Shown here: positions 1-8,734 of the stretch, in pieces | Layout of the letters: every line of letters starts with the position of its first letter | Position numbering within the stretch: the first letter of the stretch is position 1 | Translations under genes and position numbers: made by a program | NCBI GenBank assembly: GCA_016207095.1 | Contig: JACQQF010000035.1 | Span: 1-37,700, forward strand | DNA length: 37,700 nt | Reading direction: 5' to 3' | From: Candidatus Methylomirabilota bacterium | Lineage (GTDB): Bacteria > Methylomirabilota > Methylomirabilia > Methylomirabilales > Methylomirabilaceae | Notes under the pieces: generated by a model | The model's input: only the letters and a program-made list of their open reading frames with translations | Told to the model about the DNA's origin: nothing | Databases searched by the model: none

Positions 1-433
1 CGAGGGTGAGGTGCATGCGCGGTGCCAAGAGGGTGCGTCCACGGAACGCCCTAATTTTGTTGGGTGTTCCTCCCCTAGCGCTGGGCGGAGTCGTGCCTCG
101 GGAACCCGTCAAATCTTACATAGGCGTGTAATTCCTGGCATGCCGCGCTGGAGTCGTCGTCGCCCAGTTGTAGCGAGGGCGCTCCTGTCCTGCATCGCCC
201 GGGCCGCCTGCGTCAAGACCGCACGTGGTTGCCCGAGGCCCCGCTTGGTCTCTCAATCTCCACTAGGCATGCTATGGCTGATCTGAATAGACTGGCCGCA
301 AGCGATGAACGGGTAGGCTACGCCCCCGAGAGCCGAGCGGCAACCCAAACATTGACCGCTCACGGCTCACTCCGCACCAATGAGCCCGCGAGGCTAATAC
401 GCGACCGGGCCCAATGCTCAATGCTGCCCAATC
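1..433. other. No supported gene
   Basis: I see no convincing coding region or known RNA here. Open frames lack ribosome-binding sites and family-like sequence. One inverted repeat (arms 43-51 and 62-70, 9 pairs including one G-T, 10-base loop) could be a hairpin, but no T-run follows it. Confidence 0.5.
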
Positions 434-589
434 CTAGGCTGCCTTCTGGAGCACAATCTCACTCGACGATGCCTCCTGCTGCTTTCGACAGGGCGGGCAG
501 AAATAGACAAAGCTCTCAAGTTCTTTGCTCCATCCCCACCCGATTAGAATTGCACCGCACGTCGCGCAGGTCGGCGGGTATCCGGGCAT
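434..589 (-). CDS. Small CxxC-CxxC zinc-ribbon protein, unknown function
   Basis: A 51-residue product beginning MPGYPPTCATCG. It has two CxxC pairs (C8/C11 and C31/C34), 19 residues apart, the spacing of a minimal zinc ribbon, and a short polar C-terminal tail. The start is chosen because a very strong Shine-Dalgarno region (GGAGGTGAGGAGG) lies directly in front of the ATG at 589-587. The open frame extends further upstream to a TTG at 697, but that part reads through a hairpin and looks non-coding. Upstream on the same strand lies a terminator-like hairpin (692-737), so the gene may have a regulated leader. I do not recognise the family. Small ribbons of this kind often bind nucleic acid or protein partners, but nothing here assigns a role. 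It could also be a chance ORF. Confidence 0.45.
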   Translation of the reverse strand: MPGYPPTCATCGAILIGWGWSKELESFVYFCPPCRKQQEASSSEIVLQKAA

Positions 590-683
590 CCTCCTCACCT
601 CCCTCTGGCGGAAAGATTCGAACCCTGCCAGGTCGGGCTCGAGACCGCCGCTGTTTCTAACCATCGCTTCAAGTCTCCGAGGG

Positions 684-737
684 ACGAAAAACAGCAACGC
701 CCGCTCGGGCTAAGTTCCACCCGAGAGGGCGTTGCTG
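684..737 (-). terminator. Terminator-like hairpin in the leader of the zinc-ribbon ORF
   Basis: Two stacked perfect stems: CAGCAACGCCC (692-702) pairs with GGGCGTTGCTG (727-737), and CTCGGG (704-709) pairs with CCCGAG (720-725). Read on the minus strand the hairpin is followed at once by TTTTT, the shape of an intrinsic terminator. No minus-strand gene ends just upstream, so it may attenuate the small zinc-ribbon gene at 589-434 or end an antisense or leader RNA. Confidence 0.5.
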
Positions 738-1086
738 AGAAGTACGCCGGCGAAATCGCGTGAGGTGGCTGAACAGCTATGGTCACCCCGGGACCATCGC
801 CACACCTGTCCTATCTACAGTCTAATATATGACCTCTTACCAGAAATTCAAGGTAAAACCCGGGAGCAGTTCGGGCGGGATGTTGGTATGCGACTGCAGG
901 GAGGCGTTGTGGCTCTGGAGAATCAGCAGGAATTGGTTGAACATAGGAAGGAGACTGGCGTATCCTTATTAGGCGAAGGGAAGATTGAAAGACGCAATGG
1001 CCACCGCAGGCCCTCCTCGCTAGGGCCTCCAAAAGCGCTGCGCCCGGCTGAGTCGGTCGGATTGACGCAAAGAAGGGAGAGATGGA
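738..1086. other. Intergenic, no supported gene
   Basis: Upstream region of the crotonase gene. The open frames here lack start signals. Only the Shine-Dalgarno-like AGGGAG just before 1087 is clear. Confidence 0.5.
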
Positions 1087-1884
1087 ATGGAACGCGAAGA
1101 GTTAATCTTCGAGGTCAAGGACCGGGTGGCCACCATCACTATTAACCGACCCGACCGATACAATGCCCTGACTATACGGATGGTGGAGAAGCTCCTGGAG
1201 CTGGTCTCGGCCTGCGACGAGGACCGGAGGATTCGCGCGGTGGTCCTTACGGGTGCCGGCCAAGCCTTCTGCGCCGGCGGAGACATCAGGGAGTTCGTCG
1301 AACGGATTGAGACCCTCTCCCCTTACCTCAAACGACTCCTGGCATTTTTCCACGGCGCCGTTTCCGGGATGAATCGGATGTCGAAGCCGGTCATCGCCGC
1401 CGTCAACGGCGTGGCGGCCGGCGCCGGGATGAGCCTGGCCATGGCCTGCGACCTCGTGGTGGCGGCCGAGTCGGCCAGATTCACCATGGCCTACTCGAAG
1501 ATCGGTGCTACCCCAGATGGCAGCTCGACCTATTTTCTCCCACGGTTGGTGGGGCTACGTCGGGCCCTGGAGTTGACCTATACGAACCGGGTTCTGACGG
1601 CAAAGGAGGCAGCGGCCTGGGGGCTGGTGAACCGGGTGGCGCCAGATGCCGAGTTCCCGGCCGCGGTGAACGCCCTGTCGGCCGAGCTGGCCGCGGGCCC
1701 CACCCTGGCCCTCGGGCGGGCCAAGCAGCTTCTCTTGATGAGCGGGCATGAAAGCCTGGAAACACAGATGGAAAACGAGACCCAACTCATCGCTCTGAGC
1801 AGCAAGACCGCCGATTTCCGCGAGGGAATCAAGGCCTTCGTCGAAAAGCGGAAACCGATCTTCAGTGGGCATGAGATATCATGA
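1087..1884 (+). CDS. Enoyl-CoA hydratase/isomerase family protein (PaaG-like)
   Basis: A 265-residue crotonase-fold protein, normal length for the family. The first oxyanion-hole segment is AFCAGGD (about 60-66) and the second is NGVAAGAGM (about 107-115). The stretch KIGATPDGSSTYFLP follows, with Asp144 where hydratases carry the second catalytic Glu. That Asp and the PDG-S context resemble PaaG-type isomerases (ring-opening epoxyphenylacetyl-CoA isomerase) and other isomerising crotonases rather than classic hydratases. The ATG follows AGGGAGA. The PaaI-type thioesterase begins 15 bases after the stop, so the two probably form an operon acting on CoA thioesters, as paaG and paaI do in phenylacetate clusters; no other paa genes are in view. 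The exact substrate cannot be set from sequence. Confidence 0.88.
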   Translation: MEREELIFEVKDRVATITINRPDRYNALTIRMVEKLLELVSACDEDRRIRAVVLTGAGQAFCAGGDIREFVERIETLSPYLKRLLAFFHGAVSGMNRMSKPVIAAVNGVAAGAGMSLAMACDLVVAAESARFTMAYSKIGATPDGSSTYFLPRLVGLRRALELTYTNRVLTAKEAAAWGLVNRVAPDAEFPAAVNALSAELAAGPTLALGRAKQLLLMSGHESLETQMENETQLIALSSKTADFREGIKAFVEKRKPIFSGHEIS

Positions 1885-1899
1885 ACGGCGGAGGCATAC

Positions 1900-2355
1900 A
1901 TGCCGACATTCGAACCGCAGGATCCGAACTTTGAGGTTCGTGTGCGCGAAAGCTTTGCGCGCCAGAAGGTGATGGAGACCATCGGGGCGAGCCTGACCAC
2001 GGTATCGCCGGGCGAGGTGGAGGTCGAGCTGCCGTTCCGTGACGACCTGACCCAGCAGCACGGGTTCCTGCACGCCGCCGTCGTCACCGCCATCGTGGAC
2101 AGCGCCTGCGGCTACGCGGCGATGACCCTGATGCCGCCGGACGCGACGGTGCTGACCATCGAGTACAAGGTCAATTTCGTCTCCCCCGCCACGGGCGACC
2201 GGATGATAGCCAGCGGGCATGTCACAAAGCCCGGACGCACGATCACCGTGTGCTGGGGCGATGTCGTCGCACAGAGCGACGGGCAGGAGAAGCTGATCGC
2301 GACCATGCTCGGCACCATGATGACGCTTCGAGACGAACAGGCCCGCGGCAGATAG
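1900..2355 (+). CDS. PaaI-type hotdog thioesterase
   Basis: A 151-residue single hotdog domain. The signature QQHGFLHAA (about 52-60), followed by the putative catalytic Asp67 in AIVDSACGYA, matches acyl-CoA thioesterases of the PaaI family. The C-terminal half contains the family strands GDRMIASGHVTKPGRT and TVCWGDVVA. It should hydrolyse aromatic or medium-chain acyl-CoA to recover CoA, acting as a cytoplasmic tetramer (family knowledge). GGAGG sits about 7 bases before the ATG. It follows the PaaG-like crotonase by 15 bases, which supports a shared CoA-ester role. Confidence 0.85.
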   Translation: MPTFEPQDPNFEVRVRESFARQKVMETIGASLTTVSPGEVEVELPFRDDLTQQHGFLHAAVVTAIVDSACGYAAMTLMPPDATVLTIEYKVNFVSPATGDRMIASGHVTKPGRTITVCWGDVVAQSDGQEKLIATMLGTMMTLRDEQARGR

Positions 2356-2421
2356 TTGAGAGATATGGGGCAGCCCCCTGCGAAGGACCTCGCCGCCAGG
2401 GAACACCCGTCTGGATTCGAT

Positions 2422-2450
2422 TTGACAAAGCGTCGATGGATCGTTAGACT
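2422..2450 (+). promoter_or_regulatory. Sigma70-type promoter for the yicC operon
   Basis: TTGACA at 2422-2427, a 17-base spacer, and TAGACT at 2445-2450. It lies about 95 bases upstream of yicC in the only sizeable gap before that operon. Confidence 0.6.
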
Positions 2451-2542
2451 ACCATATCTATGCAGCGCTCCGCGCCTTCCGTCGCGCCCACCTATCGAGG
2501 TTATGGCGGCACTCCCCCCGTCGTTGTCGAGGCTGTGACCCG

Positions 2543-3424
2543 ATGCTCAACAGCATGACCGGGTTTGGGCGAGGGGAACACGTCGCCCCCTCGGGGCGTT
2601 ACCTGTGCGAACTCCAGTCGGTCAACCATCGCTACCTGGAGGTTCGCTCCCGCCTCCCGAGGCGGCTTGCCGGGCTGGACCTCCTGATCCAGCGGGCGGT
2701 GCAGGGACGCTTCGCACGAGGGCGGATTGACGTCACGCTCACCGAGGAGCTACCCGATGGGGAACCGAGAAAGGTGCGCCTGAATCGGACTCTTGCCGTC
2801 GAGTATCTTTCCGCCTTCAAGGCCCTTCAGGCTGAGCTGGGGCTTCCTGGGGAGGTCACGCTCGAGTTCCTGTGTTCGCAACGCGACCTCTTCGAGTTGG
2901 AAGGTGACGAAGTGGGGGCTCCGGAGACCGACTGGCCTGACATCCGAATTGCGCTCGAACGGGCGATGACCGGCCTGGCCGAGATGCGGCGGGACGAGGG
3001 GAAGTCACTCGAGGCCGCTCTCCTCGGCCATCTGGACCTGGTGGAGGCGACGGTCACCGCGATCATCGCCCGCGCGCCGGAGGTGGTGCGGAACTATAAG
3101 AACCGGCTGGAGATCCGGCTACAACGCTTGCTGGAGGGTAAGGTGGTCGATCCCGGGCGCCTCGAACAGGAGGTGGCGATCCTGGCTGACCGCTCGGATA
3201 TCGCGGAAGAGGTGGCGCGATTGACGAGCCACCTCGGACAGTTTCGGGAGTTCATCGGACAGCAGGGCCCTCACGGGCGGCGGATGGAATTTCTCCTGCA
3301 AGAGATGCAGCGCGAGGCCAACACCATCGGGGCCAAGGCGAACGACGCCAAGATCTCCCAGGACGTGGTGGCGCTGAAGAGCACACTGGAGCAGCTCCGG
3401 GAACAGGTTCAGAACGTGGAGTGA
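2543..3424 (+). CDS. yicC: YicC family endoribonuclease
   Basis: A 293-residue protein starting [12 protein letters not shown], the hallmark N-terminus of the YicC family, followed by the [10 protein letters not shown] segment. The conserved C-terminal DUF1732 ends in [19 protein letters not shown] and [10 protein letters not shown]. coli YicC is an RNase that cleaves certain small RNAs. The order yicC-remA-gmk-rpoZ is a classic bacterial arrangement. The gene is 17 bases upstream of remA and is preceded by a good promoter. Confidence 0.93.
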   Translation: MLNSMTGFGRGEHVAPSGRYLCELQSVNHRYLEVRSRLPRRLAGLDLLIQRAVQGRFARGRIDVTLTEELPDGEPRKVRLNRTLAVEYLSAFKALQAELGLPGEVTLEFLCSQRDLFELEGDEVGAPETDWPDIRIALERAMTGLAEMRRDEGKSLEAALLGHLDLVEATVTAIIARAPEVVRNYKNRLEIRLQRLLEGKVVDPGRLEQEVAILADRSDIAEEVARLTSHLGQFREFIGQQGPHGRRMEFLLQEMQREANTIGAKANDAKISQDVVALKSTLEQLREQVQNVE

Positions 3425-3440
3425 GAGAGGGCGCGTCCGA

Positions 3441-3707
3441 GTGGCCACGAAGCTGCTGAACGTAGGGTTCGGGAATATGGTGATGGTTGCGCGCGTCATC
3501 GCCATCGTCGATCCCGGCTCGGCACCGATGAAGCGCTTGAAGGACGAGGCCAAGCAGGCCGGGAAGCTGGTCGATGCGACCAACGGCAGGCGCACCCGCT
3601 CCATCATCGTCACCGACAGCGACCATGTCGTGCTCTCGGCTATCCAGACCGAAACGATCGCCCAGCGGCTCGAGGCCGACGCGCTCCCCGGCCGGAAGGC
3701 CGGCTGA
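3441..3707 (+). CDS. remA: RemA/DUF370 family DNA-binding regulator
   Basis: An 88-residue protein with a GTG start. The N-terminus [13 protein letters not shown] and the segment [23 protein letters not shown] are typical of the RemA (DUF370) family. In Bacillus RemA is a DNA-binding activator of biofilm-matrix genes; in other phyla it sits in the gmk operon with unknown role. Here it lies between yicC and gmk with short spacers, so it should be co-transcribed. Confidence 0.88.
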   Translation: MATKLLNVGFGNMVMVARVIAIVDPGSAPMKRLKDEAKQAGKLVDATNGRRTRSIIVTDSDHVVLSAIQTETIAQRLEADALPGRKAG

Positions 3708-3722
3708 CGGACGGCGGTCTGC

Positions 3723-4331
3723 ATGGAGCGGCAACCGCTGATCGTGGTGGTGTCGGCCCCCTCCGGCGCAGGCAAGACAACGTTGTGTCAGGAGGCGGCG
3801 CGACGGGTACCGCGCCTGGTCCACTCCGTTTCGTACACCACCCGCGCCCCGCGGCCCGACGAGCAGGACGAACGCGACTACCACTTCGTGGATGAAGCGA
3901 ACTTCCGAAAGATGATCGCGGCGGGCGACTTCGCGGAGTGGGCTGCCGTCCATGGCCACCTGTACGGAACCTCCCGGCTGCTGCTGGAAAAACAGTTTGC
4001 GGAGGGGCTCGACGTCATCCTGGACATCGACACCCAGGGGGCGGCTGTCCTCAGACGGGTCTACCCGGGGGCAGCGTTTGTCTTCGTCGTCCCCCCCACC
4101 TTTGCGCTGTTGGAGACAAGGCTCCGCCAACGGCGGAGCGATTCCCAGCAAGAAATCCGCCAGCGCCTGGCCAGGGCGAGGGAGGAGTTACAGCACTATA
4201 GGGAATACCGGTACATTGTCGTGAACGACATCTTTGACGACGCAGTTAAGCAACTGTGCTCAATCATCACCGCCGAGCGATCCCGAAGTGATCGGGTGGA
4301 TCTCTCCTTTCTGGGCGAGATCGTCGGCTAA
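3723..4331 (+). CDS. gmk: Guanylate kinase
   Basis: A 202-residue P-loop kinase that phosphorylates GMP to GDP with ATP. The Walker A loop SAPSGAGKTT is near residues 11-20. The GMP-binding region SVSYTTRAPRPDEQDERDYHFV follows, then GDFAEWAAVHGHLYGTS and the lid-region arginines in RQRLARAREEL. Length is normal. No clear Shine-Dalgarno precedes the ATG, which fits translational coupling to remA 15 bases upstream. Confidence 0.96.
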   Translation: MERQPLIVVVSAPSGAGKTTLCQEAARRVPRLVHSVSYTTRAPRPDEQDERDYHFVDEANFRKMIAAGDFAEWAAVHGHLYGTSRLLLEKQFAEGLDVILDIDTQGAAVLRRVYPGAAFVFVVPPTFALLETRLRQRRSDSQQEIRQRLARAREELQHYREYRYIVVNDIFDDAVKQLCSIITAERSRSDRVDLSFLGEIVG

Positions 4332-4356
4332 GATTGTAGGAAGGAGGATCGTGGGC

Positions 4357-4788
4357 ATGCCGCTATTGCCGTTGGAACATCTGTTGACGTATGTGGACAG
4401 CAAGTATCGCCTGGTGATCATCGCCGCAAAGCGCACCAAGCAACTGATGCGTGGTGCCGAACCACTGATCGCCCCCAAGAGCTCCAAACCGACCTACACC
4501 GCCCTGGAGGAAGTGGGGGCGGGAAAGCTGAACTTTGAGGCCGAGGGCGCCCTGGCGGAGGAGCTGGTCACACCCGAGGTGAAGCCAACCTGGTTCCGAA
4601 GCCTGTCAGCCGAGGATACGCTCGCCGAGGGAGTAATGATCGAGGAGGAAGAGGAGGAGATGGGGGAGACTGACCTCGAGGAGGCGTCGCAGGAGCTGCT
4701 GACCGAACCGAGCGAGGTGCAAGACGAGCCGGAGATGACCGGTCTGGATGCGTTGGAAGCGCCGGTCGCAGCCGAGGACGAAGCCTGA
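4357..4788 (+). CDS. rpoZ: RNA polymerase omega subunit with long acidic tail
   Basis: A 143-residue protein. Residues 5-60 align with omega (LTYVDSKYRLVIIAAKRTKQL, then a PTYTALEEV segment), the small subunit that helps assemble the beta-prime chain. Omega is usually 60-90 residues; here a further 80 or so follow, very rich in Glu and Asp (a run of six Glu near 96-101), with no visible fold. The ATG at 4357 is chosen because AAGGAGG ends 9 bases before it; an in-frame GTG at 4351 is only 3 bases from that site. It follows gmk as in many bacteria, and mobA begins 5 bases after the stop. Confidence 0.85.
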   Translation: MPLLPLEHLLTYVDSKYRLVIIAAKRTKQLMRGAEPLIAPKSSKPTYTALEEVGAGKLNFEAEGALAEELVTPEVKPTWFRSLSAEDTLAEGVMIEEEEEEMGETDLEEASQELLTEPSEVQDEPEMTGLDALEAPVAAEDEA

Positions 4789-4793
4789 AGGGT

Positions 4794-5393
4794 GTGACTG
4801 GCATCGTGTTAGCGGGCGGCAAGTCCTCGCGGATGGGGTTCAATAAGGCCTTCATCCAATTCGGGGGCAAGCGGCTGATCGAGGTCACGGCGGATCGCCT
4901 CGCGGGGCTGTTCCCGGAGGTCCTGATCATCGCCAACAACCTCGACCTGTACTCCTATCTTGGCGTCAGGGTGATTCCCGATCTGATCCCGGATTCCGGC
5001 TCCCTTGGCGGCATCTACACCGGCCTCAGCGCCGCCGCCCACCCGGAAGCTTTCTTCGTCGCCTGTGACATGCCATTCCTCAGCGCAGACCTGATCACCC
5101 TGTTGGTCCGCGAAGCCGAGGGCTGGGATGTGGTGGTGCCCCGCGTGGCAGGCGAATTGCAGCCCATGCATGCAATCTATGCCAAGTCGTGCCTCCCTTT
5201 CATCAAGGAAGCAATCGACGTCGGCAAGTTCAAGATCGCCGGGTTCTTCCCCAAGGTCAAGGTGAAGGTCATCGAGGAACCGGCCCTCCGGGCGGTGGAC
5301 CCTGATCTCCTCGGACTCATGAACGTCAACACGCCGCCCGAGCTGGAGAGGGCCGAGGCGATTCGGCGACAGCGACTGTCGGCTGCCACCTGA
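4794..5393 (+). CDS. mobA: Molybdenum cofactor guanylyltransferase
   Basis: A 199-residue nucleotidyltransferase that attaches GMP to molybdopterin to form the guanine-dinucleotide cofactor. The N-terminal loop VLAGGKSSRMGFNKAF is diagnostic, followed by PDSGSLGGIYTGL, the metal-binding CDMPFL and the C-terminal NVNTPPEL. The start is GTG, 5 bases after rpoZ. It implies molybdoenzymes of the bis-MGD type in the cell; none lies in this window. Confidence 0.92.
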   Translation: MTGIVLAGGKSSRMGFNKAFIQFGGKRLIEVTADRLAGLFPEVLIIANNLDLYSYLGVRVIPDLIPDSGSLGGIYTGLSAAAHPEAFFVACDMPFLSADLITLLVREAEGWDVVVPRVAGELQPMHAIYAKSCLPFIKEAIDVGKFKIAGFFPKVKVKVIEEPALRAVDPDLLGLMNVNTPPELERAEAIRRQRLSAAT

Positions 5394-5427
5394 GATCCTT
5401 ATCGACTCTCCCGAACAAAGGCCTGTC

Positions 5428-6678
5428 GTGATCCTGAGCGCCCGCCTTCTTCTCCCGATTTCCTCCCCTCCTCGTCCGGACACCAGCCTCCTGATCCGTG
5501 ATGGGATCATCCGCGCCGTCGGCCCGACATCGGCCCTCCTGCGGGATGTCTCAGGCGAGCCTTACGAGTCGCTCGGGAACGCCGTCATCCTGCCGGGTCT
5601 GGTGAACGCGCACACCCATCTGGAGCTGACCGGGTTGCACGGCCGCCTTCTCCCCGCCCGATCGTTCACCGAATGGGCGGCGAGACTCCTGGCCCTCCGA
5701 CCCACCCTGGATCGGACGTTCTTCGACGCCTCCTCACTGGAGGGGGCGGAGACCCTGCTGAGGAGCGGGGTCACCTGCGTGGCGGACATCACTTCCTCCG
5801 GTGCAAGCCTTGGCCCCCTGAAGGCTCTGGGACTACGCGGGATCGTCTTTCAAGAGGTCTTGGGGCTGGACCCCGAACAGGCCGCAGGCCGGCTCAGCGC
5901 CGCTGAGGAAGCCGTCCGGTCGTTGGCGCTCGAAGCGAGCGGCAGCCTGCTGTCGGTGGGTCTTTCGCCTCATGCGCCGTACAGTCTGTCCGAGCCCCTG
6001 CTCGACCGGTGCGCCGACTTGCTGCGCCGTAGCAGCATCCCCGCGACGGTCCACCTGGCCGAATCGCCCGAGGAGGTCGCGTACATCGGGTTGGGCCTCG
6101 GACCGATCGCCAGCGATCTGCTGCCGGCAGTAGGTCGGCACGCCCCATCGCACCGGATCCTCGGCGAGAGCCCGACCGCGTTCCTGGCTCGACTCGGCCT
6201 GCTCTCGGAGCGGCTGATGGCGGTCCACGCGGTCCACCTGGGCGGGTCCGATCTCGAGCTCTTGAAACAGCATGGGGTCGCGCTGGCCCTCTGCCCCCGG
6301 AGCAACTCCCACCTCAGGGTCGGAACTGCACCGCTGCCACGCTACCTGGCGTCCAGGCTTCGGGTGGGCCTCGGGACCGATTCCCTGGCCAGCAATGAGA
6401 CGCTGAGTCTCTGGGATGAGATGCGATTCGCGCTCGCGCTCTACGACGGAACGGTCACGCCACAGCAGCTTGTGACGATGGGCACGCTCGGCGGCGCCAG
6501 CGCGCTCGGCATGGCCGCGGAGATCGGCTCCCTGGAACCAGGCAAGCGCGCGGACGTGATCGCCCTCGCCATCGATCACCTTGACGACGTCGACCCCTAC
6601 GGATCGCTGGTGCGGCAGGCCTCGGAGAAATCGGTCGTCCTGAGTATGGTGGACGGGAAGGTCCTGTACCGGGCCTAG
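5428..6678 (+). CDS. mqnX: Amidohydrolase, probable aminodeoxyfutalosine deaminase
   Basis: A 416-residue metal-dependent amidohydrolase of the TrzN/MtaD/SAH-deaminase group. Visible metal ligands and motifs are NAHTHLELTG (H62, H64), a His in VHLAESPEE, the pair in AVHAVHLGG, CPRSNSHL, and the catalytic Asp in GLGTDSLASN. Because mqnA starts 11 bases after its stop, the likely reaction is deamination of aminodeoxyfutalosine to futalosine in the alternative menaquinone pathway. Fold and family are certain; the substrate is inferred from the neighbour. The GTG start fits the family N-terminus. Confidence 0.8.
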   Translation: MILSARLLLPISSPPRPDTSLLIRDGIIRAVGPTSALLRDVSGEPYESLGNAVILPGLVNAHTHLELTGLHGRLLPARSFTEWAARLLALRPTLDRTFFDASSLEGAETLLRSGVTCVADITSSGASLGPLKALGLRGIVFQEVLGLDPEQAAGRLSAAEEAVRSLALEASGSLLSVGLSPHAPYSLSEPLLDRCADLLRRSSIPATVHLAESPEEVAYIGLGLGPIASDLLPAVGRHAPSHRILGESPTAFLARLGLLSERLMAVHAVHLGGSDLELLKQHGVALALCPRSNSHLRVGTAPLPRYLASRLRVGLGTDSLASNETLSLWDEMRFALALYDGTVTPQQLVTMGTLGGASALGMAAEIGSLEPGKRADVIALAIDHLDDVDPYGSLVRQASEKSVVLSMVDGKVLYRA

Positions 6679-6689
6679 AAAAGACAGCA

Positions 6690-7514
6690 ATGGAGCCACG
6701 CGTAGGACGGGTCAAATACATCAATTGCGAACCGATCTACTACGGGATCGAGCAGGGGGCGATCCCCGCAGTCTGCCGGATCGTTGACGGGACGCCGGCC
6801 GAGCTGAACCTCATGCTCAGAGAAGGTCACCTCGACATCTCGGTCATCTCCGCCATCGAATACGCCCGCCATCCAGATCGCTACCTGATTCTCCCGGACC
6901 TGGCGATCGCCTGCGACGGGCCGGTCGAGAGCGTCCTGTTCTTGAGCCGCGTACGTCCGGCCGAACTCAATGGGAAGATCGTCCGCCTGAACAGGGACTC
7001 ACTGACGTCGATATTTCTTGTGAAAATCCTCCTCAAAAAAATATTTAGCGTGTCTCCTCAGTACCTCCACGCCGAGGCGCAATCCACCAGCTCGCTGCCG
7101 AAGCACATCGCCGGGATGCTGATGATCGGCGACCCGGCGCTTCGAGCCAGGGGACAACTCCCATACGCCCTCGATTTAGGTGAGGCGTGGAAGGAGCTCA
7201 CGGGACTGCCTTTCGTCTTCGCCATCTGGGCGGTCCGCCGCGATTTCTACCGTGAGCACCGAGAGGAGACTCATCGGCTCCATCATGCCCTGCGCTGCTC
7301 GAAGGGCTACAGTATCGCGCGGCTCGATGATATCTGTGAGGCAGTCCATCTTCGGGTCGGACTGAGCCGGGAGGCCTGTTCGACCTATCTGAAAGAACGC
7401 CTCTCCTTCGACCTGACACCACGCCACCTCGACGGGATGCGTCACTTTTTCACCATGTTGGAGGCGGAGGGGGAACTCTCACGTGCGCCTCAGTTGGAGT
7501 TCATTGAGGTCTAA
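6690..7514 (+). CDS. mqnA: Menaquinone biosynthesis protein MqnA (chorismate dehydratase)
   Basis: A 274-residue periplasmic-binding-protein-like enzyme. The N-terminus VGRVKYINCEPIYYG, then GTPAELNLMLREG and DISVISAIEYARHP, are characteristic of MqnA, which dehydrates chorismate to 3-enolpyruvylbenzoate in the first step of the futalosine route. A conserved LTGLPFVFAIWAVR segment follows. It is tightly linked to the upstream deaminase, so two steps of the same pathway are encoded together. Other mqn genes are not in this window. Confidence 0.9.
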   Translation: MEPRVGRVKYINCEPIYYGIEQGAIPAVCRIVDGTPAELNLMLREGHLDISVISAIEYARHPDRYLILPDLAIACDGPVESVLFLSRVRPAELNGKIVRLNRDSLTSIFLVKILLKKIFSVSPQYLHAEAQSTSSLPKHIAGMLMIGDPALRARGQLPYALDLGEAWKELTGLPFVFAIWAVRRDFYREHREETHRLHHALRCSKGYSIARLDDICEAVHLRVGLSREACSTYLKERLSFDLTPRHLDGMRHFFTMLEAEGELSRAPQLEFIEV

Positions 7515-7709
7515 CGAACGGACTCGGCAAGAGAAATCACGCCCTGGCGACCGAAACCCTCTGACAGACGGGTAGGAGGGAATCGCGATGGGAGGACGGC
7601 CGGTTAGTGCTTCCCGCGTGGAGATGAGCCGGTGACCTCCGCGCCATCCGGAGTCACGGCCTTCCAGCCCGGTGGCGAATAGACCAAGAAGTCATCAGAG
7701 GCTACACGC

Positions 7710-8381
7710 ATGCTCCTCATCCGCCACGGAGAATCGATCTGGAATCAGGAGCGTCGGATCCAGGGGAATCTCGACCCCGGCTTGAGCGATCGAGGCAAGG
7801 ATCAGGCCGCGCTCCTCGCCGCGAGGCTGAAGGGCCGACCGTTCACTGCCCTCTACACCAGCCCGCTCAGGCGCGCCCTGGACACGGCCGCCATCCTCGG
7901 CAAGTCCACCGGCCTTGGTCCTCGGCCCATTGATGGCCTTCGGGAGATACGGCTGGGAGAATGGGAAGGAAAAACCGCCATCGAGATCAGGACCACGTCC
8001 GGCAACCTGTACGATCGGTGGCTCGATCGGCCGCTTGACGTCTCTTCTCCACCTGGGGGAGAGGAGATACGTGTCTTCCAGCAGCGAGCGGTGGAGGCCA
8101 TCGAGAGCCTCCGGAGATCTCACATCGATGGGGACCTCCTTGTGGTGACGCACGGCGGCGTGATCAAGGTCTACCTGTGCCATATCCTGGGTCTCGACTT
8201 GAATCGCCTGTTTCGGATCAAAACTGACAACACCGCCGTGACCGAGATCCTATTTAACGGTGACACGGCCCACCTCGCTCTTCTCAACGATACCTGTCAC
8301 TTAGATGGCCAAAGCGTCGCTATCCTGACCCACGATGACGTCTCTGGGGGGGATCAAGATGCGGCCCACGCCGCCTCCTAG
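7710..8381 (+). CDS. Histidine phosphatase family protein (phosphoglycerate mutase-like)
   Basis: A 223-residue member of the branch-1 histidine phosphatases. It has the phosphorylated-His motif LLIRHGES (His6), an ALYTSPLRRALDTA segment, REIRLGEWEG with the acid residue, and the second His in VVTHGGVI. Possible substrates include phosphoglycerate, alpha-ribazole phosphate and nucleotide phosphates; nothing nearby decides. The first residues are very close to the RHG motif, as is common. The last 25 or so residues are not conserved-looking, and the TAG stop (8379-8381) is part of the CTAG terminus of a miniature repeat element. Confidence 0.85.
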   Translation: MLLIRHGESIWNQERRIQGNLDPGLSDRGKDQAALLAARLKGRPFTALYTSPLRRALDTAAILGKSTGLGPRPIDGLREIRLGEWEGKTAIEIRTTSGNLYDRWLDRPLDVSSPPGGEEIRVFQQRAVEAIESLRRSHIDGDLLVVTHGGVIKVYLCHILGLDLNRLFRIKTDNTAVTEILFNGDTAHLALLNDTCHLDGQSVAILTHDDVSGGDQDAAHAAS

Positions 8382-8485
8382 TGCCGTTCCAACTATGTAC
8401 GCCTAAATGGTAAGGCCGGGGAAAGCGATAGTTCTTAGCACGACACCTGTTGACAGTTAGCCGCGACAAGTTGGAACGGCACTAG
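8378..8485. repeat. Miniature inverted-repeat element, family A (copy A1)
   Basis: A 108-bp element bounded by CTAG on both sides with 17-base perfect terminal inverted repeats (CTAGTGCCGTTCCAACT and its complement). The interior has no ORF. The same termini recur at 8735, 12873, 25297 and elsewhere. The left CTAG contains the stop codon of the phosphatase gene. Features match a non-autonomous MITE-like element that targets CTAG/TTAG; no transposase is present. Confidence 0.85.
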
Positions 8486-8734
8486 TGCCCATTCAACCAC
8501 CTCCCCTTAGCGATGTCGTTACGGCTCGATGCGCCCCTTGTCTGAGCTTCCCGGCAGGCGCCAACTCCGAACGGGGATCAGTGACACGCGCCCCTTGCAG
8601 CGACACGCGACAGCCCGCGGGACCCGCCTAGAATCAGTCGTCGTGTCATCTCGACCAAAGCAAGGCCCCGAGAACAAGAAAGGCGAGGAGTGCGCCTCGC
8701 CTTATGCATTCCGGTGGAATCGATCCGGTTGAGC
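8486..8734. other. Spacer between two repeat elements
   Basis: No supported gene; a 67-codon open frame here has no start signal. A hairpin with 9-base arms (AAGGCGAGG at 8680-8688 and its complement at 8695-8703) is present without a T-run. Confidence 0.45.

Noticed and set aside
600-690. Possible tRNA (including tRNA-Sec) on the minus strand, from a GGTTCGAATC and CCGCCA-like string
   Set aside because: No acceptor stem, anticodon arm or valid T-stem can be drawn; kept only as a structured leader.
8529-8732. A 67-residue ORF between repeat elements
   Set aside because: No start signal, Arg/Ser-rich random-looking composition, and it spans a hairpin.
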